Position numbers and translations under genes: made by a program. The notes under the pieces are model-generated. The model had not been told where the DNA came from. It saw only the letters and a program-made list of their open reading frames with translations, and searched no databases. Shown here in pieces: positions 45,449 to 54,205 of a stretch of DNA of 64,000 nucleotides. Position 1 is the first letter of the stretch. Each line of letters starts with the position of its first letter. This stretch comes from Streptomyces silvae (GTDB taxonomy: Bacteria > Actinomycetota > Actinomycetes > Streptomycetales > Streptomycetaceae): the NCBI RefSeq assembly GCF_016745505.1, contig NZ_JAERUC010000004.1:16395-80394 (forward strand), read 5' to 3'.

Positions 45449-46747
45449 ATGCTCGCCGCCATGCCCGCCACCCCCCTGACGACCTCGCCTCCCGGCGATG
45501 CGTGTGCCCGGAGCAGCGGCGACGCCTGCCCCGGAGCGCTGCGTCTGCACCGGGCGGACGACGGTGCGCTGGCGCGGATCCGCATACCCGGCGGGGTGCT
45601 GACACCCCCTCGGGCAGCGGCGCTGGGGCAGGCCGCCGAGCGCTTCGGTGACGGTGAGCTGCATCTCACCTCCCGGGGAAACGTGCAGCTGCGCGGGCTC
45701 GCCCCGGACTGCGGTGCCGAGCTGGCCGGGCTGCTCGACGAGGCGGGACTGCTGCCTTCCGCACGGCACGAACGCGTACGCAACGTGGTCGCGTCCCCGC
45801 TCTCCGGACTCGACGGTCTCGGGGCCGTCGACATCCGCCCCTGGCTGACCGGACTGGACCGCCTCCTCTGCGGAAGCGACCGCGCGACGGCACTCTCCGG
45901 ACGCTTCCTGTTCGCGCTCGACGACGGCCGCGGCGACGTGGACGCCCTCGGCGCCGACCTCACCCTCCTCGGCCACGACGACGGCGCCCTGCTGCGCATC
46001 GGGGACGGTGACGCCGTCCTCCGCGTCCCCTCCGCCGACGCCCCCCGCGCCGCGCTGACCGCCGCCGAGGCGTTCCTCGACTCCGCCCGGGACAGCGGCG
46101 CCTGGCGGGTGAAGGACCTGCCGGACGCCGTGGCGGCCGGGCTTCCCGCCGAGGCCGTACGACGGCTGCGGCAGGCAGGCGTCGACGTGACCCCGGACCG
46201 CCGCCCCCGCACTCCCGAAGCCCTGCCCCCGGCCCCCGGCCCCGTCCCGGGCGGCCGTGGCGAGGCCGCGCTGTCCGTCGGCGTACCGCTGGGACGGCTG
46301 GAGCTGACGCAGTGGCGGCTGCTGTCGAGCGCCGGGGAACTGCGCCTCACCCCGTGGCGCGGAGCCGTCGTCACCGGCATCCGGACCGACCGCGCGGCCG
46401 GCCTGCTCGACGGCCTCTCCGGGGCCGGCCTGATCACCGGGCCCGGTTCGCCGTGGGCCGGTGTGGGGGCCTGCATCGGACGGCCCGGCTGCGCGAAGTC
46501 GCTGGCCGACGTACGGGCCGACGCGGGGGCCGCCGTCGGACCCGCCGGACGGCTCCCTGTGTACTGGTCCGGGTGCGAACGCCGCTGCGGCCATCCCCAC
46601 GGGGAGTGGATCGACGTCGTCGCCACCCCCGGCGGACACCGGATCTCGCACGTACGAGGCGACCGGACCACCGAGGCGGCCACGGTCCGTGACGACCCGG
46701 CCGCGCTCGCCGCGGCCGTGGCGGCGGCACGGGGCACGCGCACCTGA
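45449..46747 (+). CDS. cobG: Precorrin-3B synthase CobG
   Basis: 432 residues, related to sulfite/nitrite reductases. The N-terminal ferredoxin-like half contains [14 protein letters not shown], and Fe-S/sirohaem-type cysteines are visible in [11 protein letters not shown] and [16 protein letters not shown]. CobG uses O2 to make precorrin-3B by ring contraction chemistry in the aerobic pathway. An alternative start is ATG 45461. It is divergent from cobN and followed by cobH after 65 bases. Confidence 0.88.
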   Translation: MLAAMPATPLTTSPPGDACARSSGDACPGALRLHRADDGALARIRIPGGVLTPPRAAALGQAAERFGDGELHLTSRGNVQLRGLAPDCGAELAGLLDEAGLLPSARHERVRNVVASPLSGLDGLGAVDIRPWLTGLDRLLCGSDRATALSGRFLFALDDGRGDVDALGADLTLLGHDDGALLRIGDGDAVLRVPSADAPRAALTAAEAFLDSARDSGAWRVKDLPDAVAAGLPAEAVRRLRQAGVDVTPDRRPRTPEALPPAPGPVPGGRGEAALSVGVPLGRLELTQWRLLSSAGELRLTPWRGAVVTGIRTDRAAGLLDGLSGAGLITGPGSPWAGVGACIGRPGCAKSLADVRADAGAAVGPAGRLPVYWSGCERRCGHPHGEWIDVVATPGGHRISHVRGDRTTEAATVRDDPAALAAAVAAARGTRT

Positions 46748-46812
46748 CCACCACGCACCACCACCCCCTGTTCGACCTGTTCGATCTGCTCGATGAAGAA
46801 AGCGACAGCACT

Positions 46813-47439
46813 GTGCACCAGTACGAGAAGGACGGACCGGCGATCTACCGCCAGTCCTTCGCCACCATCCGCGCGGAGGCGGATCTGGCAGGGCTGCCCG
46901 CCGACGTGAGCCAGGTCGCCGTCCGCATGATCCACGCCTGCGGCATGGTCGACCTCGTACGCGATCTCGCCTTCTCACCGAACGCGGTGGCCGACGCCCG
47001 TGCGGCGCTGCGCTCCGGCGCACCGATCCTCTGCGACGTGGCCATGGTCGCCAGCGGGGTCACCCGCAAGCGGCTGCCCGCCGGCAACGAGGTGATCTGC
47101 ACCCTGTCCGACCCCGCCGTCCCCGACCTGGCGGCGAAGCTCGGCACCACCCGCAGCGCCGCCGCCCTGGAGCTGTGGCGGGACCGGATGGAGGGCGCGG
47201 TCGTCGCCGTCGGCAACGCGCCCACCGCGCTCTTCCGGCTGCTGGAGATGATCGAGGAGGGCGCCCCGCGCCCCGCCGCCGTCATCGGCGTGCCCGTCGG
47301 CTTCATCGGGGCCGCCGAGTCCAAGGAAGCCCTGGCCGCCCACCCCTCGGGGCTCGAACACCTCGTCGTCCGGGGCAGGCGCGGCGGCAGCGCCATCGCC
47401 GCCGCCGCCCTCAACGCGATCGCCAGCGAGGAGGAGTGA
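46813..47439 (+). CDS. cobH: Precorrin-8X methylmutase CobH
   Basis: 208 residues from GTG 46813. [20 protein letters not shown], the active-site histidine in [25 protein letters not shown] and [19 protein letters not shown] match CobH/CbiC. It moves a methyl group from C11 to C12 to give hydrogenobyrinic acid. Its stop is three bases before the cobIJ start. Confidence 0.95.
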   Translation: MHQYEKDGPAIYRQSFATIRAEADLAGLPADVSQVAVRMIHACGMVDLVRDLAFSPNAVADARAALRSGAPILCDVAMVASGVTRKRLPAGNEVICTLSDPAVPDLAAKLGTTRSAAALELWRDRMEGAVVAVGNAPTALFRLLEMIEEGAPRPAAVIGVPVGFIGAAESKEALAAHPSGLEHLVVRGRRGGSAIAAAALNAIASEEE

Positions 47440-47441
47440 CC

Positions 47442-48965
47442 GTGCCCGAGCAGCATCAGACCGGCGGCACGGGACGGCTGTACGGCGTCGGGCTCGGGCC
47501 GGGCGATCCTGCCCTGATGACCGTGCGCGCCGTGCAGATCATCGGCGAGGCCGACGTCGTCGCCTACCACTCCGCCCGGCACGGCCGCTCCATCGCCCGC
47601 TCGATCGCGCAGCAGTACATCCGCGCCGACCACATCGAGGAGCCGCTGGTCTACCCCGTCACGACGGAGACCACGGACCACCCGGGCGGCTACCGGGGCG
47701 CACTGGACGAGTTCTACGCCGAGGCCGCGGCCCGTCTCGCGGTGCACCTCGACGCCGGGCGCACCGTCGCCGTGCTCGCCGAGGGCGACCCGCTCTTCTA
47801 CGGCTCGTACCAGCACATGCACAAGCGGCTCGCCGGCCGGTACGACACCGAGGTCATCCCCGGTGTCACCTCGGTCAGCGCCGCCGCCGCACGCCTGGGC
47901 ACCCCGCTCGTCGAGGCCGAGGAGGTGCTGACGATCCTGCCGGGGACCCTTCCGGAGGAGGAGCTGACGGCACGTCTGGCGGCCACGGACTCCGCCGTGG
48001 TGATGAAGCTCGGGCGGACGTTCCCCGCCGTGCGCCGCGCGTTCGAGGCATCCGGCCGGCTGTCCGAGGCGCGGTACGTCGAGCGCGCCACCATGGCCGG
48101 GGAGCGGACCGGCGAACTGGCCGACACCGACCCGGACTCCGTGCCGTACTTCGCGGTCGCCGTGCTGCCCAGCCGGATCGACGCGCCCCGGCCCTCGCCC
48201 GACGCGGGCCCGGGCACCGGCGAGGTCGTCGTGGTCGGCACCGGACCCGCCGGACCGCTCTGGCTGACGCCCGAGACGCGCGGGGCGCTGGCCGCCGCCG
48301 ACGACCTGGTCGGCTACACGACGTATCTGGACAGGGTGCCGGTGCGGCCGGGCCAGCAGCGCCACGGCTCCGACAACAAGGTCGAGTCCGAACGGGCCGA
48401 GTTCGCCCTGGACCTGGCCCGGCGCGGCCGCCGCGTGGCCGTGGTGTCCGGGGGCGACCCGGGGGTCTTCGCGATGGCGACGGCCGTCCTGGAAGTGGCC
48501 TCGCAGGACGCGTACACGGACATCGCGGTGCGGGTGCTCCCCGGGGTGACGGCGGCCAACGCCGCAGCCGCCAGGGCCGGTGCGCCGCTGGGTCACGACT
48601 ACGCCACGCTCTCCCTCTCGGACCGCCTCAAGCCGTGGGAGGTCATCGCGGGGCGACTGCGCGCGGCGGCCACCGCCGACCTCGTCCTGGCGCTGTACAA
48701 CCCCGGTTCCCGCAGCCGGACCTGGCAGGTCGGCAAGGCCCGCGACCTGCTGCTGGAGCACCGCTCCCCGGACACCCCCGTGGTGCTCGGCCGCGATGTC
48801 GGAGGGCCGGCCGAGAGCGTACGGACCGTACGGCTCGCCGATCTGGACCCGGACGAGGTGGACATGCGGACGATCCTCATCGTCGGTTCCTCCCAGACGC
48901 GTTGGGAGCGGCGGGGCGACGGGCAGCAGATCGTCTGGACACCGCGCCGCTACCCGGAGGAGTGA
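47442..48965 (+). CDS. cobIJ: Fused precorrin-2 C20- and precorrin-3B C17-methyltransferase (CobI-CobJ)
   Basis: 507 residues from GTG 47442 (GAGGAG five bases upstream; GTG 47436 is possible). First SAM methyltransferase domain (about 10-245): YGVGLGPGDPALMTVRAVQI, AVLAEGDPLFYGSY. Second domain (about 258-507): VVVGTGPAGPLWLTPE, VAVVSGGDPGVFAMA, LYNPGSRSRTWQ. Both belong to the corrin methyltransferase (tetrapyrrole methylase) family. The fusion lets consecutive pathway steps be made together. A hairpin terminator candidate follows at 48985. Confidence 0.95.
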   Translation: MPEQHQTGGTGRLYGVGLGPGDPALMTVRAVQIIGEADVVAYHSARHGRSIARSIAQQYIRADHIEEPLVYPVTTETTDHPGGYRGALDEFYAEAAARLAVHLDAGRTVAVLAEGDPLFYGSYQHMHKRLAGRYDTEVIPGVTSVSAAAARLGTPLVEAEEVLTILPGTLPEEELTARLAATDSAVVMKLGRTFPAVRRAFEASGRLSEARYVERATMAGERTGELADTDPDSVPYFAVAVLPSRIDAPRPSPDAGPGTGEVVVVGTGPAGPLWLTPETRGALAAADDLVGYTTYLDRVPVRPGQQRHGSDNKVESERAEFALDLARRGRRVAVVSGGDPGVFAMATAVLEVASQDAYTDIAVRVLPGVTAANAAAARAGAPLGHDYATLSLSDRLKPWEVIAGRLRAAATADLVLALYNPGSRSRTWQVGKARDLLLEHRSPDTPVVLGRDVGGPAESVRTVRLADLDPDEVDMRTILIVGSSQTRWERRGDGQQIVWTPRRYPEE

Positions 48966-48984
48966 CGGGGCAGCCGTCCCGGCG

Positions 48985-49016
48985 ACGGGCCGGTGCCGGG
49001 CATCGCCCCGGCCCGT
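48985..49016 (+). terminator. Hairpin after cobIJ
   Basis: Arms ACGGGCCGG (48985-48993) and CCGGCCCGT (49008-49016) enclose a GC-rich loop, 20 bases after the cobIJ stop and before the DinB-like gene. A role in termination is inferred. Confidence 0.5.
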
Positions 49017-49045
49017 TGTCGGACCCCCGTGCCACGATGGCGGTC

Positions 49046-49561
49046 ATGAACGATCCCGTACGTCACATGCCCCCGCTGGACGCCGACGAGCGGACCTCCC
49101 TGGAGAGCTGGCTCGACTTCTACCGCGTCACGCTGGCCCAGAAGTGCGACGGCCTGACGGACGACCGGCTCCGTGAGCCGGCCGCCGCCCCGTCGCAGCT
49201 CACGCTGCTGGGGCTCGTCCAGCACGCGGCCGAGGTCGAGCGGAACTGGTTCCGCCGGGTCCTCGCCCAGGAGGACGCACCGCCGATCCACGACCCCGGG
49301 GCCGACCCGGAGGGCAGGGACGGCGGGTTCGACCTGGCGGAGGACGCGACGTACGCACAGGCCCGTGCCGTGTGGCAGGCGGAGATGGACCGGGCCAGGG
49401 AGAACTGCGCGGCCCGCGCGCTCGACGACACCGTCCCGTTCGGCGGTGGCGGCCGGGTCACCCTGCGCTGGATCTACACGCACATGATCGGCGAGTACGC
49501 CCGCCACTGCGGCCACGCCGACCTCATCCGGGAACACATCGACGGCCGCACGGGAGTCTGA
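49046..49561 (+). CDS. DinB-family (DUF664) protein
   Basis: 171 residues from ATG 49046 (ATG 49037 is in frame). A four-helix bundle pattern with metal-ligand histidines: LLGLVQHAAEVERNWFRR and WIYTHMIGEYARHCGHADLI, as in DUF664/mycothiol-dependent maleylpyruvate isomerase-like proteins. Thiol-S-transferase activity is known for some relatives. It sits inside the cobalamin gene group without an obvious pathway link. Confidence 0.9.
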   Translation: MNDPVRHMPPLDADERTSLESWLDFYRVTLAQKCDGLTDDRLREPAAAPSQLTLLGLVQHAAEVERNWFRRVLAQEDAPPIHDPGADPEGRDGGFDLAEDATYAQARAVWQAEMDRARENCAARALDDTVPFGGGGRVTLRWIYTHMIGEYARHCGHADLIREHIDGRTGV

Positions 49562-49575
49562 GTCACGGGGCAGCC

Positions 49576-49639
49576 GTCACGCCCCCGTGAGGGCCCGCAG
49601 CAGGGGAAGTCACGCCCCCGTGAGGTCCCGCAGCAGGGC
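49576..49639. repeat. 33-base tandem duplication at the 3' end of cobK
   Basis: The segment GTCACGCCCCCGTGAGG... is present at 49576 and again at 49609 with one substitution. The second copy contains the cobK stop codon (49610-49612) and its last codons; the first copy is a non-coding duplicate downstream of it. This looks like recent replication slippage. Confidence 0.8.
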
Positions 49640-50359
49640 GAGCGCCTCCTCCGGAGTCCCCGCCACCGGCACGCCCGGCGGTACCGGCGGCCGCCCGACC
49701 ACCACCACCGGGATGCCGGCCTCGCGGGCGGCGGCCAGCTTGGGAGCGGTCGCGTCGCCGCCGCTGTCCTTCGTGACGAGGACGTCGATGCGATGGCGGC
49801 GGATCAGCTCCCGCTCGCCCTCCAGGGAGAACGGCCCCCGGTCCAGCAGCACCTCCATCCGCGCCGGATGCGGGGCGTCGGGGGCGTCCACCGAACGCAT
49901 CAGGAACCACAGCGAGTCCAGTCCGGCGAACGCCGCGAGACCCATGCGCCCGGTGGTGAGGAAGACACGCGAACCCAGCTCCGGCAGCAGATCCGCCGCG
50001 CCCGCCAGGGAGTCGGTGAGGTGCCACCGGTCCCCCTCGACCGGCACCCAGCCGGGCCGCCGGAGGGCCAGCAGGGGAACATGGACTGCGGCGGCGGCCG
50101 AGGCCGCGTGGAAACTGATCGTTCCGGCGAAGGGATGGGTGGCGTCGATGACCGCATCGACATGGTGTGCGCGGAGCCACTCGGCCATGCCCTCGGGCCC
50201 GCCGAAGCCGCCGACGCGCACCTCGCCGGGCGGCAGCTTCGGATGGGCGACACGTCCCGCGAGTGAGCTGGTCACCCGGATCCCGTCCTCCGCCACCAGG
50301 CGTTCGGCGAGCCGGCGGGCCTCCGTCGTGCCGCCGAGGACGAGCAGGTGCAAGGGCAT
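49610..50359 (-). CDS. cobK: Precorrin-6A reductase CobK
   Basis: 249 residues from ATG 50359. The Rossmann-like start LLVLGGTTEARRLAERL, VDAVIDATHPFAGTISFHAA, VFLTTGRMGL and VLVTKDSGGDATAPKLAAAR match CobK/CbiJ, which reduces the C18-C19 bond of precorrin-6A with NADPH. It is divergent from cbiD, with only 40 bases between start codons. Confidence 0.94.
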   Translation of the reverse strand: MPLHLLVLGGTTEARRLAERLVAEDGIRVTSSLAGRVAHPKLPPGEVRVGGFGGPEGMAEWLRAHHVDAVIDATHPFAGTISFHAASAAAAVHVPLLALRRPGWVPVEGDRWHLTDSLAGAADLLPELGSRVFLTTGRMGLAAFAGLDSLWFLMRSVDAPDAPHPARMEVLLDRGPFSLEGERELIRRHRIDVLVTKDSGGDATAPKLAAAREAGIPVVVVGRPPVPPGVPVAGTPEEALALLRDLTGA

Positions 50360-50373
50360 GGGATCGGTCCGTC

Positions 50374-50416
50374 CATGAGCAGTGAGGCGCACGCCAGTCA
50401 TGAGCAGTGAGGCGCA
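50374..50416 (+). repeat. Direct repeat that duplicates the cbiD start codon region
   Basis: CATGAGCAGTGAGGCGCA occurs at 50374-50391 and 50399-50416 (period 25). Because 25 is not a multiple of three, the first ATG (50375) opens a different frame that stops at TGA 50408-50410, inside the beginning of cbiD. The arrangement may be slippage or may create a short upstream open frame. Confidence 0.8.
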
Positions 50417-51518
50417 GGGCGGACGCACCGCCCAACTCAAGCACACCGGTCTGCGGCCGGGATGGACGACCGGGGCCTGTGCGACGGCGGCGACCACGGC
50501 CGCGTACACGGCGCTGCTGACCGGCGAGTTCCCCGATCCGGTGACCATCACCCTGCCCAGGGGCCAGACCCCCGCCTTCGCCCTCGCGGTGGAGGAGCTC
50601 TCCGAGGGGCGGGCCACCGCAGGCGTGGTCAAGGACGCGGGCGACGACCCCGATGTCACCCACGGAGCGCTGGTGCGGTCCACCGTGCGGCTCCTGCCGG
50701 CGGGGTCCGGAGTGGTGTTCCGGGCCGGACCGGGCGTGGGGACGGTGACCCTCCCCGGGCTGCCGCTCGATGTCGGCGAGCCCGCGATCAACCCCGTCCC
50801 GCGCCAGATGATGCGGGACCACATCGCGCGGGTGGCGGCGGAGCACGGCGGTACCGGCGACGTCGAGATCACGGTCTCGGTGGACGACGGCGAGGAGATC
50901 GCACGTTTCACGTGGAACATTCGCCTGGGCATCCTGGGCGGGATCTCGATCCTGGGCACCACGGGCATCGTGGTGCCGTACTCCTGCTCGGCCTGGATCG
51001 ACTCGATCCGCCGGGGGGTGGACGTGGCGCTCGCGGCCGGGCACCGGCATGTCGCGGGGTGCACGGGCTCGACCTCGGAGAAGACGGTGGTCGCCGAGTA
51101 CGGGCTGCCGGAGATCGCCCTGCTCGACATGGGCGACTTCGCGGGCGCGGTCCTGAAGTACGTACGCCGGCACCCCGTGGAGCGGCTGACCATCTGCGGC
51201 GGGTTCGCCAAGCTGTCCAAGCTGGCCGCCGGGCATCTGGACCTGCACTCGGGCCGCTCCCAGGTCGACAAACCGTTCCTGGCGCGGCTGGCACGGCAGG
51301 GCGGAGCGAGCGAGTCGCTGGCGGCGGAGATCGAGGTCGCCAACACCGGCCTCGCGGCGCTCCAGCTCTGCACGGCGGCCGGGGTGCCGCTGGGCGACCT
51401 GGTCGCGGTGGCCGCCCGGGACCAGGCGCTGTCGGTGCTGCGGGGGGCGCCGGTGGCGGTCGACGTGATCTGCATCGACCGGGCGGGGGCCGTCGTGGGG
51501 CGCAGCGAGGCGTCCTAG
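50400..51518 (+). CDS. cbiD: Cobalt-precorrin-5B C1-methyltransferase CbiD
   Basis: 372 residues from ATG 50400. GLRPGWTTGACATAATTAAY, the SAM-binding-like HVAGCTGSTSEKTV and LTICGGFAKLSKLAAGHLDL identify CbiD. It methylates C1 with loss of acetaldehyde, a step of the anaerobic (early cobalt) route; aerobic organisms use CobF. It is found here with CobG of the aerobic route. The duplicated start region gives an alternative ATG only out of frame. Confidence 0.94.
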   Translation: MSSEAQGGRTAQLKHTGLRPGWTTGACATAATTAAYTALLTGEFPDPVTITLPRGQTPAFALAVEELSEGRATAGVVKDAGDDPDVTHGALVRSTVRLLPAGSGVVFRAGPGVGTVTLPGLPLDVGEPAINPVPRQMMRDHIARVAAEHGGTGDVEITVSVDDGEEIARFTWNIRLGILGGISILGTTGIVVPYSCSAWIDSIRRGVDVALAAGHRHVAGCTGSTSEKTVVAEYGLPEIALLDMGDFAGAVLKYVRRHPVERLTICGGFAKLSKLAAGHLDLHSGRSQVDKPFLARLARQGGASESLAAEIEVANTGLAALQLCTAAGVPLGDLVAVAARDQALSVLRGAPVAVDVICIDRAGAVVGRSEAS

Positions 51519-51566
51519 CGAGACACGCACGGTGAGGCGTCCCGAGGTGGGCGCCCCGCCGCTCCG

Positions 51567-52316
51567 TCAGCAGGTGTGGCGGTCCCGGGCCGGGGAGTAG
51601 AGGTGGCTGTCGCGGAACTGCTCCGCGCCCAGCGTCCGGCCGACCATGATCACGGCGGTCCGGATCACCCCGGCCTCCTTCACCTGCTCCGCGATGGAGT
51701 CCAGCGTGCCGCGCAGGATGATCTCGTCCGGGCGCGAGGCCATGGCGACCACGGCGGTGGGGCAGTCCGCGCCGTAGTGCGGCAGCAGCTCGTCGACGAC
51801 CCGGTCCACGTACCGCGCCGCGAGGTGCAGCACGATCAGCGCGCCGCTGCGGCCCAGCGTGGCCAGGTCCTCGCCCTCGGGCATCGCGGTGGCCCGCTGG
51901 GCGATCCGGGTGAGGATGACGGTCTGGCCGACCGTGGGCACGGTCAGCTCCCGCTTGAGCGCCGCAGCGGCGGCGGCGAACGCGGGGACGCCGGGCACCA
52001 CCTCGTACGGAACACCCGCCTCGTCGAGGCGCCGCATCTGCTCGTTGACGGCGCTGAAGACCGACGGGTCGCCCGAGTGCAGCCGGGCCACGTCATGGCC
52101 CTCCTGGTGGGCCCGCACCAGCTCGGCGGTGATCTGGTCGATGTCGAGCAGCGCCGTGTCCACGAGCCGGGCGTCCGCCGGGCATTCGGCGAGCAGTTCG
52201 CGCGGGACGAGGCTGCCCGCGTACAGGCAGACCGGGCTGGCGGCGAGGACACGGGCGCCGCGCACCGTGATCAGGTCGGCGGCGCCGGGGCCCGCGCCGA
52301 TGAAGTACACGGTCAT
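51567..52316 (-). CDS. cobM: Precorrin-4 C11-methyltransferase CobM
   Basis: 249 residues from ATG 52316. Tetrapyrrole methylase motifs: VYFIGAGPGAADLITVRGAR, VARLHSGDPSVFSAVNEQMR, VPYEVVPGVPAFAAAAAALK. It adds the C11 methyl group to precorrin-4 using SAM. The start overlaps the cobL stop by four bases (ATGA), so the two are coupled. Confidence 0.95.
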   Translation of the reverse strand: MTVYFIGAGPGAADLITVRGARVLAASPVCLYAGSLVPRELLAECPADARLVDTALLDIDQITAELVRAHQEGHDVARLHSGDPSVFSAVNEQMRRLDEAGVPYEVVPGVPAFAAAAAALKRELTVPTVGQTVILTRIAQRATAMPEGEDLATLGRSGALIVLHLAARYVDRVVDELLPHYGADCPTAVVAMASRPDEIILRGTLDSIAEQVKEAGVIRTAVIMVGRTLGAEQFRDSHLYSPARDRHTC

Positions 52317-53584
52317 CTGTCGTCTCCTGGAGCGTGCGGGGTTTTCTGTACGGACCACTGGGTGACGGGCATGGCCTGGCGCCAGCCGGTGAACCCGCCG
52401 ACGGGCACGGCATGGGCCACCGCGAGCCGGACCAGGTCACCGCCGAACCGGCGGTACCACTCGGCGAGCAGCGCCTCCGACTCCATCGTCACCGTGTTGG
52501 CGACCAGCCGGCCGCCCGGGGGGAGCGCGTCCCAGCAGGCATCGAGCAGTCCCGGAGCGGTCAGCCCGCCGCCGATGAACACGGCGTCGGGTACGGGGAG
52601 TCCGGCCAGGGCGTCCGGGGCGCGGCCGGTGACCACGTGCAGCCCGGGGACGCCGAGCCGGTCCGCGTTACGGGCGATGCGCGCCGCCCGTACCGGGTCG
52701 CGTTCCACGGTGACGGCGCGGCAGGAGGGGTGGGTCCGCATCCACTCCGCCGCGATCGATCCCGAGCCGCCGCCGATGTCCCACAGGAGCTCACCGGGGG
52801 CGGGCGCGAGCACCCCGAGCGTGGCGGCCCTGACATGGCGCTTGGTGAGCTGGCCGTCGTGCTCGTACGCCTCGTCCGGGAGCCCGGGCACGGCTCCGAG
52901 GCGCAGGGCGTCCGGGGTGCTCCGGCAGTCCACGGCGATGACGTTGAGCGGGTCCCCCGGCGGGTGCTCCCAGGTGTCGGCGGTGCCGTCCAGGCAGTCC
53001 TCGGCCGGTGACCCGAGCTGTTCGAGCACCCGCATCCGGCTGGGCCCGAAGCCCCGCTCCCGCAGCAGGGCGGCCACGGCGGCGGGTGTGGTGGCGTCGG
53101 CGGAGAGCACCAGCAGCCGGCGCCCGTCGTGCAACGCTGCGGCCAGCCGTGCCGTGGGCCGGCCGACGAGGGTGACGGTCCCGGTGTCCTCCACCGGCCA
53201 GCCGAGCCGGGCACAGGCGTACGACACGGAGGACGGGTGCGGCAGCACCCGGAGGGCCCCGGCGCCCAGCTCCTCGGTGAGGGCCCGGCCGATGCCGTAG
53301 AACATGGGGTCGCCGCTGGCGAGCACGGCGGTCCTGCTCCCGGCGTGCGCGGCGAGCAGCCCGCGCACGGCGGGCCGCAGGGGCGAGGGCCAGGTCACCC
53401 GCAGGCCACCGCAGTCCGGCGGGAGCAGGCCCAGCTGGCGCTCACCGCCGATCAGGACCTCCGCGTCCCGGAGCACCGCGCGGGCGCTCTCCGGCAGGCC
53501 CGGCCAGCCGTCGGCACCGATGCCCACGACACTCACGGCGGACACGGGCGCCGGGACGGCGGGCGGGGGTGACACGGGTGACAC
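52313..53584 (-). CDS. cobL: Precorrin-6Y C5,15-methyltransferase (decarboxylating) CobL
   Basis: 423 residues from GTG 53584 (GAGG eight bases upstream; homology begins at SAVSVVGIGADGWPGL). The N-terminal CbiE domain (about 15-205) has VLASGDPMFYGIGRAL. The C-terminal CbiT domain (about 225-415) has the SAM-binding LLWDIGGGSGSIAAEW and VTVERDPVRAARIARNAD. It methylates C5 and C15 and decarboxylates the C12 acetate. No riboswitch could be recognised upstream (53585-53769). Confidence 0.94.
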   Translation of the reverse strand: MSPVSPPPAVPAPVSAVSVVGIGADGWPGLPESARAVLRDAEVLIGGERQLGLLPPDCGGLRVTWPSPLRPAVRGLLAAHAGSRTAVLASGDPMFYGIGRALTEELGAGALRVLPHPSSVSYACARLGWPVEDTGTVTLVGRPTARLAAALHDGRRLLVLSADATTPAAVAALLRERGFGPSRMRVLEQLGSPAEDCLDGTADTWEHPPGDPLNVIAVDCRSTPDALRLGAVPGLPDEAYEHDGQLTKRHVRAATLGVLAPAPGELLWDIGGGSGSIAAEWMRTHPSCRAVTVERDPVRAARIARNADRLGVPGLHVVTGRAPDALAGLPVPDAVFIGGGLTAPGLLDACWDALPPGGRLVANTVTMESEALLAEWYRRFGGDLVRLAVAHAVPVGGFTGWRQAMPVTQWSVQKTPHAPGDDR

Positions 53585-53769
53585 AGCCGGTACCTCGGGG
53601 TCGGTGGGACGGACGCAGCCGAACTCTACGGGGACCGCTCCCGGGCCCGTGCGGCGGAGTGATTCCGGAAAAACCTCCCGCGTGGTGTCGAGAACCGGTC
53701 GCCGGCTTCGACGTCCCCTGTGAGAGTCGCCCACACCGGGCGGCGAACCGAGAACCGAGGAGCGACACC

Positions 53770-54195
53770 ATGAAGTACCTCGTGATGGTTCTGGCCACGC
53801 AGGCCGACTACGACGCCATGAACGGCAAGCCCTCGCCCGGGAGCCCCGCCTGGAGCGAGGAGGACATGCGGAAGATGTTCGCCTTCATGGAAGGGGTCAA
53901 CAACGACCTGGCCGAATCCGGCGAGATGATCGACGCCCAGGGCCTGGCCGATCCCGCCCGGACGCGCGCGGTGCTGCCGGGCGCGGACGGCAGGCCGGTC
54001 GTCACGGACGGCCCGTACGGGGAGACCAAGGAGCAGCTCGCCGGGTTCTGGGTGCTCGACTGCGAGAGCCTGGAGAGGGTCACCGAGATCGCCGCACGCG
54101 TCGGACAGTGTCCGCAGCCCGAGGGAGCGCCCGTCTACCCGGTGCTGATCAGGCCGATGGACGCGGCGAGCGACCCGCAGGGGGCCGCCGGCTGA
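53770..54195 (+). CDS. YCII-family protein
   Basis: 141 residues from ATG 53770 (GAGGAG site). MKYLVMVLATQADYDAMNG and VTDGPYGETKEQLAGFWVLD are typical of the YCII/DGPF family (ferredoxin-like fold). These genes very often precede an ECF sigma factor of the type found 10 bases downstream, and are thought to be part of the same functional unit. Biochemical role unknown. Confidence 0.9.
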   Translation: MKYLVMVLATQADYDAMNGKPSPGSPAWSEEDMRKMFAFMEGVNNDLAESGEMIDAQGLADPARTRAVLPGADGRPVVTDGPYGETKEQLAGFWVLDCESLERVTEIAARVGQCPQPEGAPVYPVLIRPMDAASDPQGAAG

Positions 54196-54205
54196 GAGGA
54201 GCCGT

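Noticed and set aside
53585..53769. Second cobalamin riboswitch upstream of cobL-cobM
   Set aside because: No GCCACTGT core or ordered flanking motifs on either strand, unlike the clear aptamer before cobN.
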